DNA from: an uncultured Caulobacterales bacterium
Lineage (GTDB): Bacteria; Pseudomonadota; Alphaproteobacteria; Caulobacterales; Caulobacteraceae
Length of the DNA: 64,000 nt
Assembly (NCBI GenBank): GCA_903837135.1
Contig: CAILTK010000101.1
Span: 1 to 64,000, forward strand
Direction of reading: 5' to 3'
Position 1 is the first letter of the stretch, and each line of letters starts with the position of its first letter. The translations under genes were made by a program, and so were the position numbers. Positions 18,691 to 31,816 of the stretch are shown one piece after another. The notes beneath the pieces were generated by a model. That model was given only the letters and a program-made list of their open reading frames with translations. It was not told the origin of the DNA and searched no databases.

Positions 18691-18694
<4 letters not shown>
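17477..18694 (+). CDS. coaBC: Bifunctional PPC decarboxylase / PPC synthetase
   Basis: Two consecutive steps of coenzyme A synthesis in one 405-residue protein. The N-terminal flavoprotein half (CoaC) has [20 protein letters not shown], the catalytic-histidine strand [15 protein letters not shown] and the substrate motif APAMNVRMW. The C-terminal half (CoaB) has [21 protein letters not shown] (nucleotide and dimer site), AAVADWKP and [12 protein letters not shown]. The start is ATG 17477 ([13 protein letters not shown]); the frame is open upstream without coding character. The stop overlaps the dut start (ATGA). Confidence 0.96.
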
Positions 18695-19149
<455 letters not shown>

Positions 19150-19366
19150 GCGCGAGCGCTGCGCTGTCCAGTTGCTCCCCTTCTGGGGGAGTTGGCCCGG
19201 AGGGCCTGAGGGGCGTCGTCGAGGGCGGCTGCATCTGCAGCGCAAACCGGTCTGCCCCGAGTTTAAGCAGGGCGGCGCTGCCGCCTTCGTCCGCTTCGCG
19301 GCCATTTCCGCCAAAGCGGGAAGACCTGGGCGGCGACGTTTTGGCGTCGCCACTCTCCAGACATGC
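19150..19366. repeat. Dispersed intergenic repeat, copy 1
   Basis: The gap after dut begins with an element reading TTGCTCCCCTTCTGGGGGAG, then TTGGCCCGGAGGGCCTGAGG, closely matching the one at 27455-27631. An independent hairpin GGCGACG (19332-19338) / CGTCGCC (19344-19350) lies further on. No ORF here has coding character. Confidence 0.7.
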
Positions 19367-19391
19367 AAAAGGCCGACGCAGGGCCGGCCTT
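19367..19391 (-). terminator. Rho-independent terminator of the small ORF unit
   Basis: On the minus strand, AAGGCCG (19391-19385) pairs with CGGCCTT (19375-19369) around a 9-base loop and is followed by TT and a GCATG trailer. It starts 26 bases after the stop of the 35-residue ORF. It is a plausible intrinsic terminator for that short transcript. Confidence 0.65.
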
Positions 19392-19416
19392 CAACACATC
19401 ACCGATGTCACCGCGA

Positions 19417-19524
19417 TCAGCTGGCGGTGGCCAGGATACCCAGGGTCACGACCGGCGTGAGCGCCAGGGCGACGACCAGAAGCGCGTTGGTGAAAGATTG
19501 CGGATATTTAATAGTCGTAAACAT
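19417..19524 (-). CDS. 35-residue hydrophobic membrane peptide
   Basis: A free-standing mini-ORF reading MFTTIKYPQSFTNALL, then VVALALTPVVTLGIL, then ATAS. It starts at ATG 19524 with AAGGGG 7-12 bases upstream. It would form one transmembrane helix (residues ~13-33) with a short basic N-terminus. It sits in a complete minus-strand unit with a candidate promoter (17-base spacer), a three-way-junction leader and a terminator. I do not recognise the family. The high share of GC-poor codons near the start (TTT, ATT, AAA, TAT) differs from its neighbours. Confidence 0.6.
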   Translation of the reverse strand: MFTTIKYPQSFTNALLVVALALTPVVTLGILATAS

Positions 19525-19542
19525 TTTATTACCCCTTTTTGA

Positions 19543-19606
19543 TCGCTCACGAGGTGCGGTGTTCCAGGAAAACACCGTTGGAGGGGGAGGTTCACCCCGT
19601 GAGCGA
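19543..19606 (-). ncRNA. Structured leader: predicted three-way junction
   Basis: On the minus strand a 9-bp closing stem, TCGCTCACG (19606-19598) with CGTGAGCGA (19551-19543), encloses two hairpins. The second is perfect: CGGTGTT (19577-19571) pairs with AACACCG (19563-19557) around a 7-base loop. The first is GGGG...CCCC (about 19598-19584) and competes for one base with the closing stem. The structure ends 18 bases before the ATG of the 35-residue ORF, next to its ribosome site. It could be a cis-regulatory leader or a small RNA; no known riboswitch class is recognised. Confidence 0.5.
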
Positions 19607-19614
19607 CAGGTGGT

Positions 19615-19643
19615 GAAATAGTCGGCGCCCCCTGCCTCCGCAA
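19615..19643 (-). promoter_or_regulatory. Candidate promoter of the small ORF unit
   Basis: On the minus strand TTGCGG (19643-19638) and TATTTC (19620-19615) are separated by exactly 17 bases. The expected start of transcription, ~7 bases further, falls at about 19608-19606, where the closing stem of the leader begins. Confidence 0.5.
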
Positions 19644-19762
19644 GGGCAAAATGCTGCGTCGCACATTAATTCGGGGCAATTTTTGTTGCGTTGCACCAAA
19701 GCCACAGGACAAACTCTCGCCCCGCCCTTTCACCCGAGCAGCCGAAACCTGTATGAGCGGCC

Positions 19763-20887
19763 ATGGCTAAAGCCTTCCTGGCCTCGCTGTCGCTCACCGA
19801 CTTCCGCTCGTATCGCTCCGCCGCCCTGACCCTGGACGGCGGGCCGGTGGTGCTGTTCGGCGCCAACGGCGCGGGCAAGACCAACCTTCTGGAGGCGATC
19901 TCCTACCTGTCGCCGGGACGGGGACTCAGGAACGCCACCGCCACCGAGGTCGGCCGCCGCGCGCCCGGCGAACGGGCGGGCCGGGCCTGGAGCGTCTCCG
20001 CCCTGATCTCCGCGCACCAGGGAGAGACCCGCATAGGGACCGGCGTCGAACCCGGCGGCGCCCGCCGCATCGTCCGCATCGACGGCGAGCCCGCCGCCCC
20101 CGCGCGCCTGGCCGAACAGCTGCGGCTGGTCTGGCTGACGCCGCAGCAGGACCGGCTGTTCCTCGAGGGCGGGACCGAACGGCGCCGGTTCCTCGATCGC
20201 CTCGCCTTCGCCGACCGGCCGGTGCACGCGGTCCACGCCGCCGCCTATGAGCGGGCCATGCGCGAGCGGCTGCGCCTGCTCACCGCCGGACCGGCCGATC
20301 CGGCCTGGCTCGACGCGCTGGAGGCGCAGGCGGGCGAGGCCGGCGCCGCCCTGGCCCGCGGCCGGGCCGAGACGGTGGAGGCCCTGCAGGGCGAGATCGA
20401 CCGCCGCGCCGACCGGCCGTTTCCCCTGGCCCGGCTCACCCTGTCCGGCGACTGGGGCGCGGACGCCGAGCCCGCCGCCCTGACCCAGGCGCTGCGCCGC
20501 AGCCGCGAGCGCGACACCGCCGCGGGACGCTCGCTGGCGGGCCCGGGACGCACCGATCTTGTGGTGATCCACGCCGAAAAGGACCGTCCGGCCGCGGAAT
20601 GCTCCACCGGCGAGCAGAAAGCCCTGATCCTCAACCTGATTCTGGCCCAGGCAAGTCGGCTTTCGCGTGCAGAATCAGCGCCAACCCCTATATTGCTGCT
20701 GGACGAGGTGGCGGCCCACCTGGATGCGCAGCGACGCGCCGCATTGGCGCAGGAGATCGCCGCACTGGGGCTGCAGGCCTTCCTCACCGGAACCGACCGA
20801 TCGCTGTTCGACGCCTTCGACGCAGCCGAGGTCATCAGGGTAGAGCCGTCGCCGGAAACCGGGGCGGCTCTGACCCCAATCGCCTGA
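19763..20887 (+). CDS. recF: DNA replication and repair protein RecF
   Basis: SMC-like ATPase that loads RecA at gaps in DNA, 374 residues. The start reads [20 protein letters not shown], the typical RecF opening. Walker A is [16 protein letters not shown], the [13 protein letters not shown] region follows, the signature is [17 protein letters not shown], and Walker B is [13 protein letters not shown]. It is followed 22 bases later by gyrB, the classical origin-proximal order. dnaA and dnaN are not in the window. Confidence 0.97.
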   Translation: MAKAFLASLSLTDFRSYRSAALTLDGGPVVLFGANGAGKTNLLEAISYLSPGRGLRNATATEVGRRAPGERAGRAWSVSALISAHQGETRIGTGVEPGGARRIVRIDGEPAAPARLAEQLRLVWLTPQQDRLFLEGGTERRRFLDRLAFADRPVHAVHAAAYERAMRERLRLLTAGPADPAWLDALEAQAGEAGAALARGRAETVEALQGEIDRRADRPFPLARLTLSGDWGADAEPAALTQALRRSRERDTAAGRSLAGPGRTDLVVIHAEKDRPAAECSTGEQKALILNLILAQASRLSRAESAPTPILLLDEVAAHLDAQRRAALAQEIAALGLQAFLTGTDRSLFDAFDAAEVIRVEPSPETGAALTPIA

Positions 20888-20909
20888 CTTTGGGCATGGA
20901 CAGGACTGA

Positions 20910-23390
<2,481 letters not shown>

Positions 23391-23571
23391 GGGGCGGGGT
23401 CCCTCCCGCACGCCGGCCTCGCCGTGGATCCGATCCGGGGCGTCCAGAGACTCAACACCGGCACCTTACGCAAGTCTCCCGTTCTCGTCGTTTCGCCGCA
23501 ACCTCTGCCCACGCCTTGGATCGCCGGTATAACGTCGAAAGGCGGTCGCCCACGCCGCCCGGAGCGATCGA

Positions 23572-24681
23572 ATGCTGGACCCCGTTGAGCTCGCCCGGAC
23601 CCTGGTCAGTTTTCGCACCGACGATCCGCGCACCGGCGACGACGCCTGCGCCGGGCATACCGCCGGCCTGCTGGAGCGGCTTGGGTTCGAGGTGCATCGG
23701 CAGAGGTTCGGCGCCGGGCGGATGAATGTGGTGGCCCGGCTCGTGGGCGAGGACGCCTCCGCGCCCGCCCTGGCCATGACCGGGCATCTGGATACGGTTC
23801 CCCTGGGCGCGGCCGCCTGGTCGGTGGATCCGTTCGGCGGCGAGATCCGCGAGGGTCGGCTGTTCGGCCGGGGGACGTCGGACATGAAGGCCGGCGTGGC
23901 GGCGATGATCTCGGCCGCCGCCGAGGGCCGGGCGCGGCCCCGCCGGCGCGGGCTGGTCCTGGTTCTCACCGACAGCGAGGAGACCGGGGCGCAGGGAGCC
24001 CTGGCGCTGGTCGCCGGCGCGGACGATCGGATCGGCCGCGCCTGCGGCCTCGTCGTCGGCGAGCCCACCGCCAACCGCATCGCCGTCGGCCACAAGGGTT
24101 GCCTCTGCCTGCGCGCGCGCTTCCGCGGCGTGACCGCCCATTCGGCCATGCCGGAGCTCGGCGTGAACGCGATCTACAAGGCGGCGCGCGCCATCACGTC
24201 GGTCGAGGCGGTCCGGCTCGACTATCCCCACGACAGCCTGCTCGGCGATCCGACCATCAACGTCGGCACGGTAAGCGGCGGCCTGAACACCAACTCGGTG
24301 CCCGATTTCGCCGAGTTCACCATCGACCTGCGCTCGACCGCGCAAAGCCCCCACGCCGACCTGCGCCGCAGGATGTTCACCTGCCTGGGCGCCGAGGCGG
24401 AGGTCGAGACGGTGATCGACATGCCGGCGATCGCCACCGACGCGACGGACCCGTTCGTGCGCATGGCCATGGCCGCCTCGGGAGAGACCGCGCCGGGCGC
24501 CGCCGTATTCTATACCGACGCCTCGGTGCTGCAGCCGCACCTTCGATGTCCGACCATCATTCTCGGCCCCGGCGAGCCCGCGATGGCGCACCAGACCGAC
24601 GAATACTGTGAGGTTGGCCACATCACAGAGGCCCACGGCATCTACGCACGCATGATCCACGAGGTCTGCGAGGTCGGATGA
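23572..24681 (+). CDS. M20 family peptidase / deacetylase (ArgE/DapE type)
   Basis: A 369-residue zinc hydrolase. Metal ligands are in MTGHLDTVPLG, FGRGTSDMKAGVAAM (His-Asp-Asp set) and DSEETGAQGAL (catalytic Glu pair), with the distal ligand near GEPAMAHQTDEYCEV. The dimerisation domain begins RARFRGVTAHSAMPELGVNAI. No signal peptide is seen, so it is cytosolic. By family it may be an acetylornithine deacetylase or a related amidase. It stands alone after a 181-base gap from gyrB in which I find no clear promoter. Confidence 0.9.
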   Translation: MLDPVELARTLVSFRTDDPRTGDDACAGHTAGLLERLGFEVHRQRFGAGRMNVVARLVGEDASAPALAMTGHLDTVPLGAAAWSVDPFGGEIREGRLFGRGTSDMKAGVAAMISAAAEGRARPRRRGLVLVLTDSEETGAQGALALVAGADDRIGRACGLVVGEPTANRIAVGHKGCLCLRARFRGVTAHSAMPELGVNAIYKAARAITSVEAVRLDYPHDSLLGDPTINVGTVSGGLNTNSVPDFAEFTIDLRSTAQSPHADLRRRMFTCLGAEAEVETVIDMPAIATDATDPFVRMAMAASGETAPGAAVFYTDASVLQPHLRCPTIILGPGEPAMAHQTDEYCEVGHITEAHGIYARMIHEVCEVG

Positions 24682-24714
24682 TCGGTATCGCCAATATAAA
24701 ACAACCAGAAATAT

Positions 24715-24825
24715 TTCCGCTCATCCCGGCGAATGCAGGGACCCAGATCGTACGGCGCAGCTGAAAGAGGTTCAGGCTCCAAGATCTTGGAGCCGCAACG
24801 CTTTATGATCTGCGGGCGACCTGCG
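24715..24825. repeat. Dispersed repeat with terminal inverted parts, copy A
   Basis: Begins TCCGCTCATCCCGGCGAATG, then CAGGGACCCAGATCGTACGG, and ends near a degenerate partner TTTATGATCTGCGGG. The opening is nearly identical to the copies at 33970 and 62843. It fills the gap between the M20 peptidase and the convergent GST gene and contains an internal palindrome GGCTCCAAGATCTTGGAGCC. Confidence 0.75.
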
Positions 24826-24835
24826 TCCCCCTCGT

Positions 24836-25456
24836 TCAAGCCGCCGCCTTGATCTCCGCTTCCGCCGCCAGCGCCGCCTTCACCGCGGCGCGCTCGCCTA
24901 TACGCCGCCCCAGATCCTGGATCCGTGGCCAGGGCGCCGGATCCAATCCCATCATGGTCGCCCATGTGATCATGACAAAGAGATAGGCGTCGGCCAGCGA
25001 GAAGTCCTCGCCGAGAAGATAGGGGCGGCCGTCGGACAGGGCGGCTTCCATGAGCATAAACTTGCGCCCGAGGGCGGCGATCGCCGCCTCGCGCGCGCCC
25101 GGAAGGCTTGCGGGATTGAACAGCACGCCGAAGGCGGGGTGGAATTCGGAGGCGATGAAGTTGAGGTGGGCGTTCAGCCGAGCCCGCTCCACCGTCCCCG
25201 CGGCGGGCGCCAGCCGGCCCGGGGCGTAGTGATCGGCCAGGAACTGAATGATCGCGGCGCCTTCGGTCAACACCTCGCCATCGTCCAGCTGAAGGGCCGG
25301 CACAGCCCCCTTGGGATTGATGGCTCGGAAGTCGGCCCCGGAGGCTGTGATCTTGGTATGGCCGTTGACGGCCACGAGCTCGAACGGAAGACCGAGCTCC
25401 CGCATGACGATGTGGGGGGATAGCGAACACGCGCCAGGCGACATGTAGAGCTTCAT
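24836..25456 (-). CDS. Glutathione S-transferase family protein
   Basis: A 206-residue GST-fold protein from ATG 25456. The thioredoxin-like N-terminus reads MKLYMSPGACSLSPHIVMRE (beta-class catalytic Cys and Ser region) and continues to INPKGAVPALQLDDGEVLTE, with the cis-proline and the ESxAI-type GAAII helix. The all-helical C-terminus holds YLLGEDFSLADAYLFVMI. Its substrate is unknown. It is divergent from an HxlR regulator with a shared palindromic operator, so it may be induced by an electrophile. Confidence 0.92.
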   Translation of the reverse strand: MKLYMSPGACSLSPHIVMRELGLPFELVAVNGHTKITASGADFRAINPKGAVPALQLDDGEVLTEGAAIIQFLADHYAPGRLAPAAGTVERARLNAHLNFIASEFHPAFGVLFNPASLPGAREAAIAALGRKFMLMEAALSDGRPYLLGEDFSLADAYLFVMITWATMMGLDPAPWPRIQDLGRRIGERAAVKAALAAEAEIKAAA

Positions 25457-25495
25457 GATCCGGACTCCATTTTGGGGAGGCGAACGGCTACCCGT

Positions 25496-25549
25496 CGTGG
25501 TTACCCTTGGAAACCCTATAACCACGGGTTACGGTCGTTTGTGGTAACC
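25496..25549. promoter_or_regulatory. Palindromic operator between gst and hxlR-type gene
   Basis: An 8-base inverted repeat CGTGGTTA (25496-25503) / TAACCACG (25519-25526) is followed by a third related half-site GTGGTAACC (25541-25549). It lies in the 133-base divergent intergenic region, where HxlR regulators usually bind. Confidence 0.6.
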
Positions 25550-25589
25550 GATGGGAAACCGCTCCACCCATCGCCCCTGGGGACCCGCC

Positions 25590-25994
25590 ATGGTTTTGAA
25601 GGTTCGCGCCAAGGCGCCGGCGCCGTCCGGCTGTCCGCTGTCGGCCTGCATGACCCTTCTGCGCGGAGCCTGGACGCCCGAGGTCATCTGGAGCCTCAGC
25701 AGCGGCCCTCGGCGGTTCTCCGAGGTACGCCGCACCCTGCCTGCGATTTCGGCGAAGGTGCTCAGCGCCCGATTGAGGGAGCTTGAAACCCGGTGTGTGC
25801 TGACCCGCACCGTCATGCAGACCCGGCCGCCGACCGTGGAATACGCGCTCACGGATCTGGGCCAGGAGCTCATTCCGGTCATTCGCGCCATCGTCGAGGT
25901 CGGCTCCAGCCTGCACCAGCGCGAGGTCCAGGCTCTCCGGAAGGGCGGCTCGGACGCGCGCGCCCCCGCCACCGTCGACTATGAACACGCCTGA
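25590..25994 (+). CDS. HxlR family transcriptional regulator
   Basis: Winged-helix DNA-binding protein, 134 residues from ATG 25590 (GGGGAC upstream); an in-frame ATG at 25551 would add 13 residues. The family cysteine and core are in SGCPLSACMTLLRGAWTPEV, followed by RRFSEVRRTLPAISAKVLSARLREL and the wing VEYALTDLGQEL. HxlR proteins often sense aldehydes, quinones or disulfide stress through the N-terminal cysteine. It is divergent from the GST gene and the likely regulator of it. Confidence 0.92.
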   Translation: MVLKVRAKAPAPSGCPLSACMTLLRGAWTPEVIWSLSSGPRRFSEVRRTLPAISAKVLSARLRELETRCVLTRTVMQTRPPTVEYALTDLGQELIPVIRAIVEVGSSLHQREVQALRKGGSDARAPATVDYEHA

Positions 25995-26013
25995 CAGCGC
26001 CATGCCCTGGCTA

Positions 26014-26045
26014 GGATCCGTTCGCCGGGATGAGCGGGAAAAAGC
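26014..26045. repeat. Fragment of the dispersed CATCCCGGCGAA repeat
   Basis: GGATCCGTTCGCCGGGATGAGCGG is the reverse complement of the end of the repeat seen at 24715, 33970 and 62843. Only one arm is present, in the gap between the HxlR gene and the convergent tspO. Confidence 0.6.
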
Positions 26046-26084
26046 GGGCGCCGTTTCGAGCTTGAGCCGAAGGCCGCAACCCTC

Positions 26085-26585
26085 TCAGTTCAGGCGCCAG
26101 ATCTCGTAGTTGAGCAGGCTCGCGAAACAGGTCCAGGCGACGTAGGGGATCAGCATCAGGCCGGCCAAGCGATCCACGCGCCAGAACAGAGCCATGGTGG
26201 CCAGGACGGCGAGGTCGAGCGCCAGCACCTCGGCCAGGGCCGTCGCGGGCTGGCGCAGGCCGAAGAACAGGATCGACCAAGCGAGGTTGAGCGCCAGCTG
26301 CACCGCGTAGACGCCGAGGGCCGGGCGGCGATCCTTCGCGCCCGCGCCGGTGCGCCAGACCCGCCAGGCGGCGAGGCCCATGACGATGTAGAGCGTCGTC
26401 CACACCGGGGCGAACACGCCGTTGGGCGGATTGAACGCCGGCTTGTGCAGGCCGGTGTACCAGGTCTTGACGCTCGAGGCGGTCGCCAGGCCGCCGACCA
26501 CCCCTGCCGCCAGGGCGATGGCGACCGACACGGCGGCGGGGCGCCAGCGGTTGCGCCAGTCGGGACGGAGAGAGGGATTGGTCAT
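26085..26585 (-). CDS. TspO/MBR family protein
   Basis: Five-helix membrane protein of the tryptophan-rich sensory protein family, 166 residues from ATG 26585. The family signature is WYTGLHKPAFNPPNGVFAPVWTTLYIVMG, followed by NLAWSILFFGLRQPATAL and the C-terminal PYVAWTCFASLLNYEIWRLN. TspO binds porphyrins and in alphaproteobacteria modulates photosynthesis and stress genes. The N-terminal choice (MTNPSLRPDW) skips an upstream non-hydrophobic stretch. Confidence 0.92.
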   Translation of the reverse strand: MTNPSLRPDWRNRWRPAAVSVAIALAAGVVGGLATASSVKTWYTGLHKPAFNPPNGVFAPVWTTLYIVMGLAAWRVWRTGAGAKDRRPALGVYAVQLALNLAWSILFFGLRQPATALAEVLALDLAVLATMALFWRVDRLAGLMLIPYVAWTCFASLLNYEIWRLN

Positions 26586-26650
26586 GGCCGTCGATCTTCG
26601 GCCCGTATGTCGCAAAAGGCCAACGCTGTTCCTGGGGTCGGGGACGGCGC

Positions 26651-27361
26651 TCAGGTCAGCCCGCAACATTTCTTGTACTTCTTACCCGAACCGCAGGGAC
26701 AGGGGTCGTTGCGGCCGCCCGTAGGACCGTTTCCGGCGCGGGGGTGGGGATCCGATCGCTGGCTCATGCGCCAAGCGTTCAGGGTGGTGACCACGCCGGG
26801 AATGATCGACGGCGCCTCCTGCGTCATCATCTCGATCTGCTCGGGCGTGAAGTCCATGTCGTCGGCGTATCCGCAGGCGATGGAGACGAAGGCCACCATC
26901 AGATTCATGGCGGCGATCTCCTCGGTCACGTCCTCCTCTTCGCTGTCTTCGTGGGGCGACAGCGGCGCCCAGGCCTCCACGCGCAGCCGCATCGCCGCCT
27001 CGAACCCTTGCGCCCACGCCTCCCAGAGGATTTCGCCGCTCTCCTCATCGATCTCCAGAATCGGCGCATGCTTCTCCGGCCGCTCGTGCAGGACGCGGCC
27101 GATGGCGTTGTAGTGGGCCATGATCGCGGCGATGACATCGTCGAGGTGCTCTTTGGAGTCGAACATGTCGCCGGCCGCGACCGCGTCGTCCTCGCCCGTC
27201 TCGCCCCAGATCGGCGGCAGCCACTCGGCGGGTGGGATCAGCTCGGGGCAGACCAGTATCCCGGTCAGGTAGCCGTCGAGTTCGCTGACCACCATGGCCG
27301 CCTCGCCGAGCGCATCGAGCTCCGCTTCGAGGATTTTGAGACGTCTGTCGGCGGCAGGCAT
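26651..27361 (-). CDS. UPF0149 (YecA-type) protein with SEC-C zinc motif
   Basis: A 236-residue acidic, mostly helical protein of the UPF0149 family. Phrases such as VVSELDGYLTGILVCPELIPPAEWLP match that family. The C-terminus is a SEC-C metal-binding motif, NDPCPCGSGKKYKKCCG, the same as the SecA tail. ATG 27361 was chosen over an in-frame codon at 27397. The function is not established; SEC-C tails bind zinc and can contact ribosomes or SecB. Confidence 0.9.
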   Translation of the reverse strand: MPAADRRLKILEAELDALGEAAMVVSELDGYLTGILVCPELIPPAEWLPPIWGETGEDDAVAAGDMFDSKEHLDDVIAAIMAHYNAIGRVLHERPEKHAPILEIDEESGEILWEAWAQGFEAAMRLRVEAWAPLSPHEDSEEEDVTEEIAAMNLMVAFVSIACGYADDMDFTPEQIEMMTQEAPSIIPGVVTTLNAWRMSQRSDPHPRAGNGPTGGRNDPCPCGSGKKYKKCCGLT

Positions 27362-27454
27362 GATCGGACCCTCGGACTGGGCGGCGCAATCCACCAAGCT
27401 CCGGGGCGGCGTTCAAGAGGTTGGGGTAGAATCTGGGGGTGACGCTTCTGCATC

Positions 27455-27631
27455 CAGGTGCTCCCCCTCTGGGGGAACTGCCCCGGAGGGGCTGAGGGGG
27501 CGGCGCTGCGGGTGGCGATATGCGGCACAAGCCCGAGTCGCGTCGCGCTCCGGTTTAACGGCGGCGCGGCTCCTCAGTCACTTCGTAACAGCTCCCCCAG
27601 GAGGGGGAGCAGCTTGGGACGGGCCCTCCCC
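27455..27631. repeat. Dispersed intergenic repeat, copy 2
   Basis: Starts GTGCTCCCCCTCTGGGGGAA, then CTGCCCCGGAGGGGCTGAGG, and ends CAGCTCCCCCAGGAGGGGGA. The two ends are inverted copies of one another. It matches the element after dut (19170 onward). It fills the gap between the UPF0149 and monooxygenase genes. Confidence 0.75.
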
Positions 27632-29299
<1,668 letters not shown>

Positions 29300-29453
29300 C
29301 GCCGTCGCCTCGCCCTGCGGCGCATCCTCGCCACGGCCGGCCGGCCGGTGGGACCGCCTTTTATTTCACGGGAGCATGGCGCCGATCCACGGCGCGCGCC
29401 ATGGCCTGACGCGGGGGAAGGATGGGGGATTTTGCGGCCCCCGCCGGCTGGGT

Positions 29454-29636
29454 TCAGACGTAGAGGTCGACGAGTTCGCCGGTTCCGGGCGCCGGGTCCG
29501 GATGCGGCCGCTCGGGCTCGGCCGCGCTCTCGCTTTCGCCGCTCTTGTGAGACTCGCGCTTCTGGACCTTGGCGACGCGCTTCAGCGGGGTGACGGGGGT
29601 GATCATCACCGTGCCGGAGATGGGCGTGATCTCCAT
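29454..29636 (-). CDS. Small protein of unknown function (60 residues)
   Basis: A 60-residue ORF from ATG 29636 with GGAGAAC upstream: MEITPISGTVMITPVTPLKR, then VAKVQKRESHKSGESESAAE and a proline-acidic tail ending GELVDLYV. The ordered TPVTP start and charged tail, with codon use like a real gene, suggest a true small protein. It lies 154 bases upstream of the monooxygenase start on the same strand. I cannot assign a function. Confidence 0.5.
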   Translation of the reverse strand: MEITPISGTVMITPVTPLKRVAKVQKRESHKSGESESAAEPERPHPDPAPGTGELVDLYV

Positions 29637-29823
29637 GGCGGTTCTCCACCAGCCTCGACCTTTGGCCGGTCGGTCCACCCTGACGGCGACGGGTTGACGA
29701 AGCATGAACGCTTGGCGCTGGATTTCCGAAGGCGATACGGATGAAATCCACCGGCGATAGTCCTGTCGCGACTCGCTCCTCGCCCTTGCGGCGCGGACGC
29801 CCCTTGAAGCCCGGAGACTTGAA

Positions 29824-31668
29824 TTGCCCTCGCATCCACGCCGGATCTCGGTCGCCGTTTCCGCGGCGCTGCTCGCCTTCGCCTCCAGTGTCGCGGTCGC
29901 GCCGGCGTCGGACGCCCGCCAGGCCAACGCCGCTCCGGCGGCCCAGGCCGAGGCCGAGCGTCTGCGCGTCTTTCTCGACAAAGAATACGCCGAGAGCCTG
30001 GCGTTCAGCCCGCAGCAGGCCACCGCCTTCGGCGACAAGGCGGGCCTCGACAAGCTGAACGACCTCAGCGACGCGGCCGATCTGCGGCGACTGGACTGGC
30101 GGCGCGGCAGCGTGGCGCGCCTGAAGGCCGCGTTCCAGCGGGACCGGCTGCCGCTCGAGGCCCGGATCAGCTACGACCTGTGGCTCGACGAGCTGGACTC
30201 CGCAGAGCTCGCCTACCGCTTCCGCGCCTATGAATACCCCGCGGCCAGCGCCGACACCGCCCTGCCGAACTTCCTGATCAGCTCGCACTTGGTCGAGCAG
30301 CCGTCGGACATGGCGGCCTACAACGCCCGCGTCGCCGCGCTCGGCCACGCCATGGACCAGGTGCTGGAGCGCGCCAAGGCGTCGGCGGCTCAGGGCATCC
30401 GCATGCCGCGCTTCCAGTACGAGCGGGCGATCCGCGAGAGCGGCAAGCTGATCAGCGGCGCGCCGTTCGACGACGGGCCGGACTCGCCCCTGTGGGCCGA
30501 CGCCAGGACCAAGGTCGGCAAGCTGCAGGCCGCGGGCAAGCTCACGCCGGAAGCGGCCCAGGCCCTGCTGGACGCGAACCGATCCGCGCTCCTGACCGGC
30601 ATGAAGCCCGGCTATGAACGGCTGATCGGCTGGCTGCAGGCCGACATCGCCCACGCGCCGTCGGGCAAGGTGGGCGCGGTCACCCTGCCCAACGGCCTGG
30701 CGTGGTACGCCGCCGCCCTCAGGCTGCAGACCCGCACCGACCTCACGGCCGGGCAGATCCACGCCCTGGGTCTTTCGGAAGTGGGTCGCATCCAGGGCGA
30801 GATGGACGCTCTGGCCAGGCAGGCCGGCTTTCCGGACGCGCAAGCCTACTACAAGGAGCTGCAGCGGCTCGATCCGCCCAAGCCCTACGACGACCAGAAC
30901 CGGGCGGAGATCCTGAAATACTCCAACGACCTGATCGCCGGCAGCCGCGCCCATCTGCCGGCCATGTTCCACGTCCTGCCGGTCTACGGCATCGAGGTGG
31001 TGCGCGAGCCCAGCTTCAGCGAGGTGGCGGGCGGCGCCGCCCACACCAACGGCGCCAGTCCCGACGGCAAGCGGCCCGGCCGGGTCTATCTGCACATGCT
31101 GGGCAAGACCCCGCTGCGCGCCGGCCTGCCCGACCTGATGTGCCACGAGGGCATCCCGGGCCACGCCATGCAGGGCGACGTCCGCGTGCGCCAGAAGGAT
31201 ACGCCGAAGTTCCGGCTCGCCGCGCGCAACGCCGCCTTCAACGAGGGCTGGGGCCTCTATTCGGAGCTCCTGTGCAAGGAGATGGGCGTCTATCCCGACA
31301 TCGCCTCGGACTTCATGCGGCTCGACGGCGAACTGTTCCGCGCCGCGCGCCTGGTCGTCGACACCGGCCTCCACGCCGAGGGCTGGAGCGAGGATCAGGC
31401 GGTCGACTATCTGAAGACGGTCGGCCATCGCAGCGACGAGGTCGCGCGGTCGGAGACCCGGCGCTACATCGCCGGGCCCGGCCAGGCCACCGCCTACAAG
31501 ATCGGCATGATCCGCATCCTGCAGCTGCGGAGCGAGGCTCAGAAGGCGCTCGGGCCGAAGTTCGACATCCGGGCCTTCAACGACATGGTCATCGCCTCGG
31601 GCTCCCTCACCCTCAGCGTGCTCGACATGCGCGTCCACGCCTGGATCGCCGAGCAGAGGGGGATCTGA
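29824..31668 (+). CDS. DUF885 family exported metallopeptidase-like protein
   Basis: A 614-residue secreted protein beginning at TTG 29824 behind GGAG, with a signal peptide (RISVAVSAALLAFASSVAVA, cleavage near ASDARQA). The C-terminal half has DLMCHEGIPGHAMQG, a variant of the HExxH zinc site, then NEGWGLYSELLCKEMG and MLSVLDMRVHAWI-type features of the DUF885 family. These resemble M3/M32-like peptidases, probably acting on peptides in the periplasm. It is followed 148 bases later by a secreted acylase. Confidence 0.88.
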   Translation: MPSHPRRISVAVSAALLAFASSVAVAPASDARQANAAPAAQAEAERLRVFLDKEYAESLAFSPQQATAFGDKAGLDKLNDLSDAADLRRLDWRRGSVARLKAAFQRDRLPLEARISYDLWLDELDSAELAYRFRAYEYPAASADTALPNFLISSHLVEQPSDMAAYNARVAALGHAMDQVLERAKASAAQGIRMPRFQYERAIRESGKLISGAPFDDGPDSPLWADARTKVGKLQAAGKLTPEAAQALLDANRSALLTGMKPGYERLIGWLQADIAHAPSGKVGAVTLPNGLAWYAAALRLQTRTDLTAGQIHALGLSEVGRIQGEMDALARQAGFPDAQAYYKELQRLDPPKPYDDQNRAEILKYSNDLIAGSRAHLPAMFHVLPVYGIEVVREPSFSEVAGGAAHTNGASPDGKRPGRVYLHMLGKTPLRAGLPDLMCHEGIPGHAMQGDVRVRQKDTPKFRLAARNAAFNEGWGLYSELLCKEMGVYPDIASDFMRLDGELFRAARLVVDTGLHAEGWSEDQAVDYLKTVGHRSDEVARSETRRYIAGPGQATAYKIGMIRILQLRSEAQKALGPKFDIRAFNDMVIASGSLTLSVLDMRVHAWIAEQRGI

Positions 31669-31816
31669 GCCGAAGCGGCGCTGCGCAGCTGTGGTCGGCG
31701 AAGGATTGGCTCCGATCCCGCTCGGCTTGGCGAACCCCTCAATTCGTGGAACTAGCTCGTCGCCGGGGCGCGACGGAGATCGCGAAGCCGGCCAAAGATT
31801 TCGGGAGACGATGCTC

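Noticed and set aside
19332-19350. Hairpin GGCGACG...CGTCGCC after dut as a terminator of dut
   Set aside because: It has no U-tract on either strand and may only be a repeat part; kept as a note.
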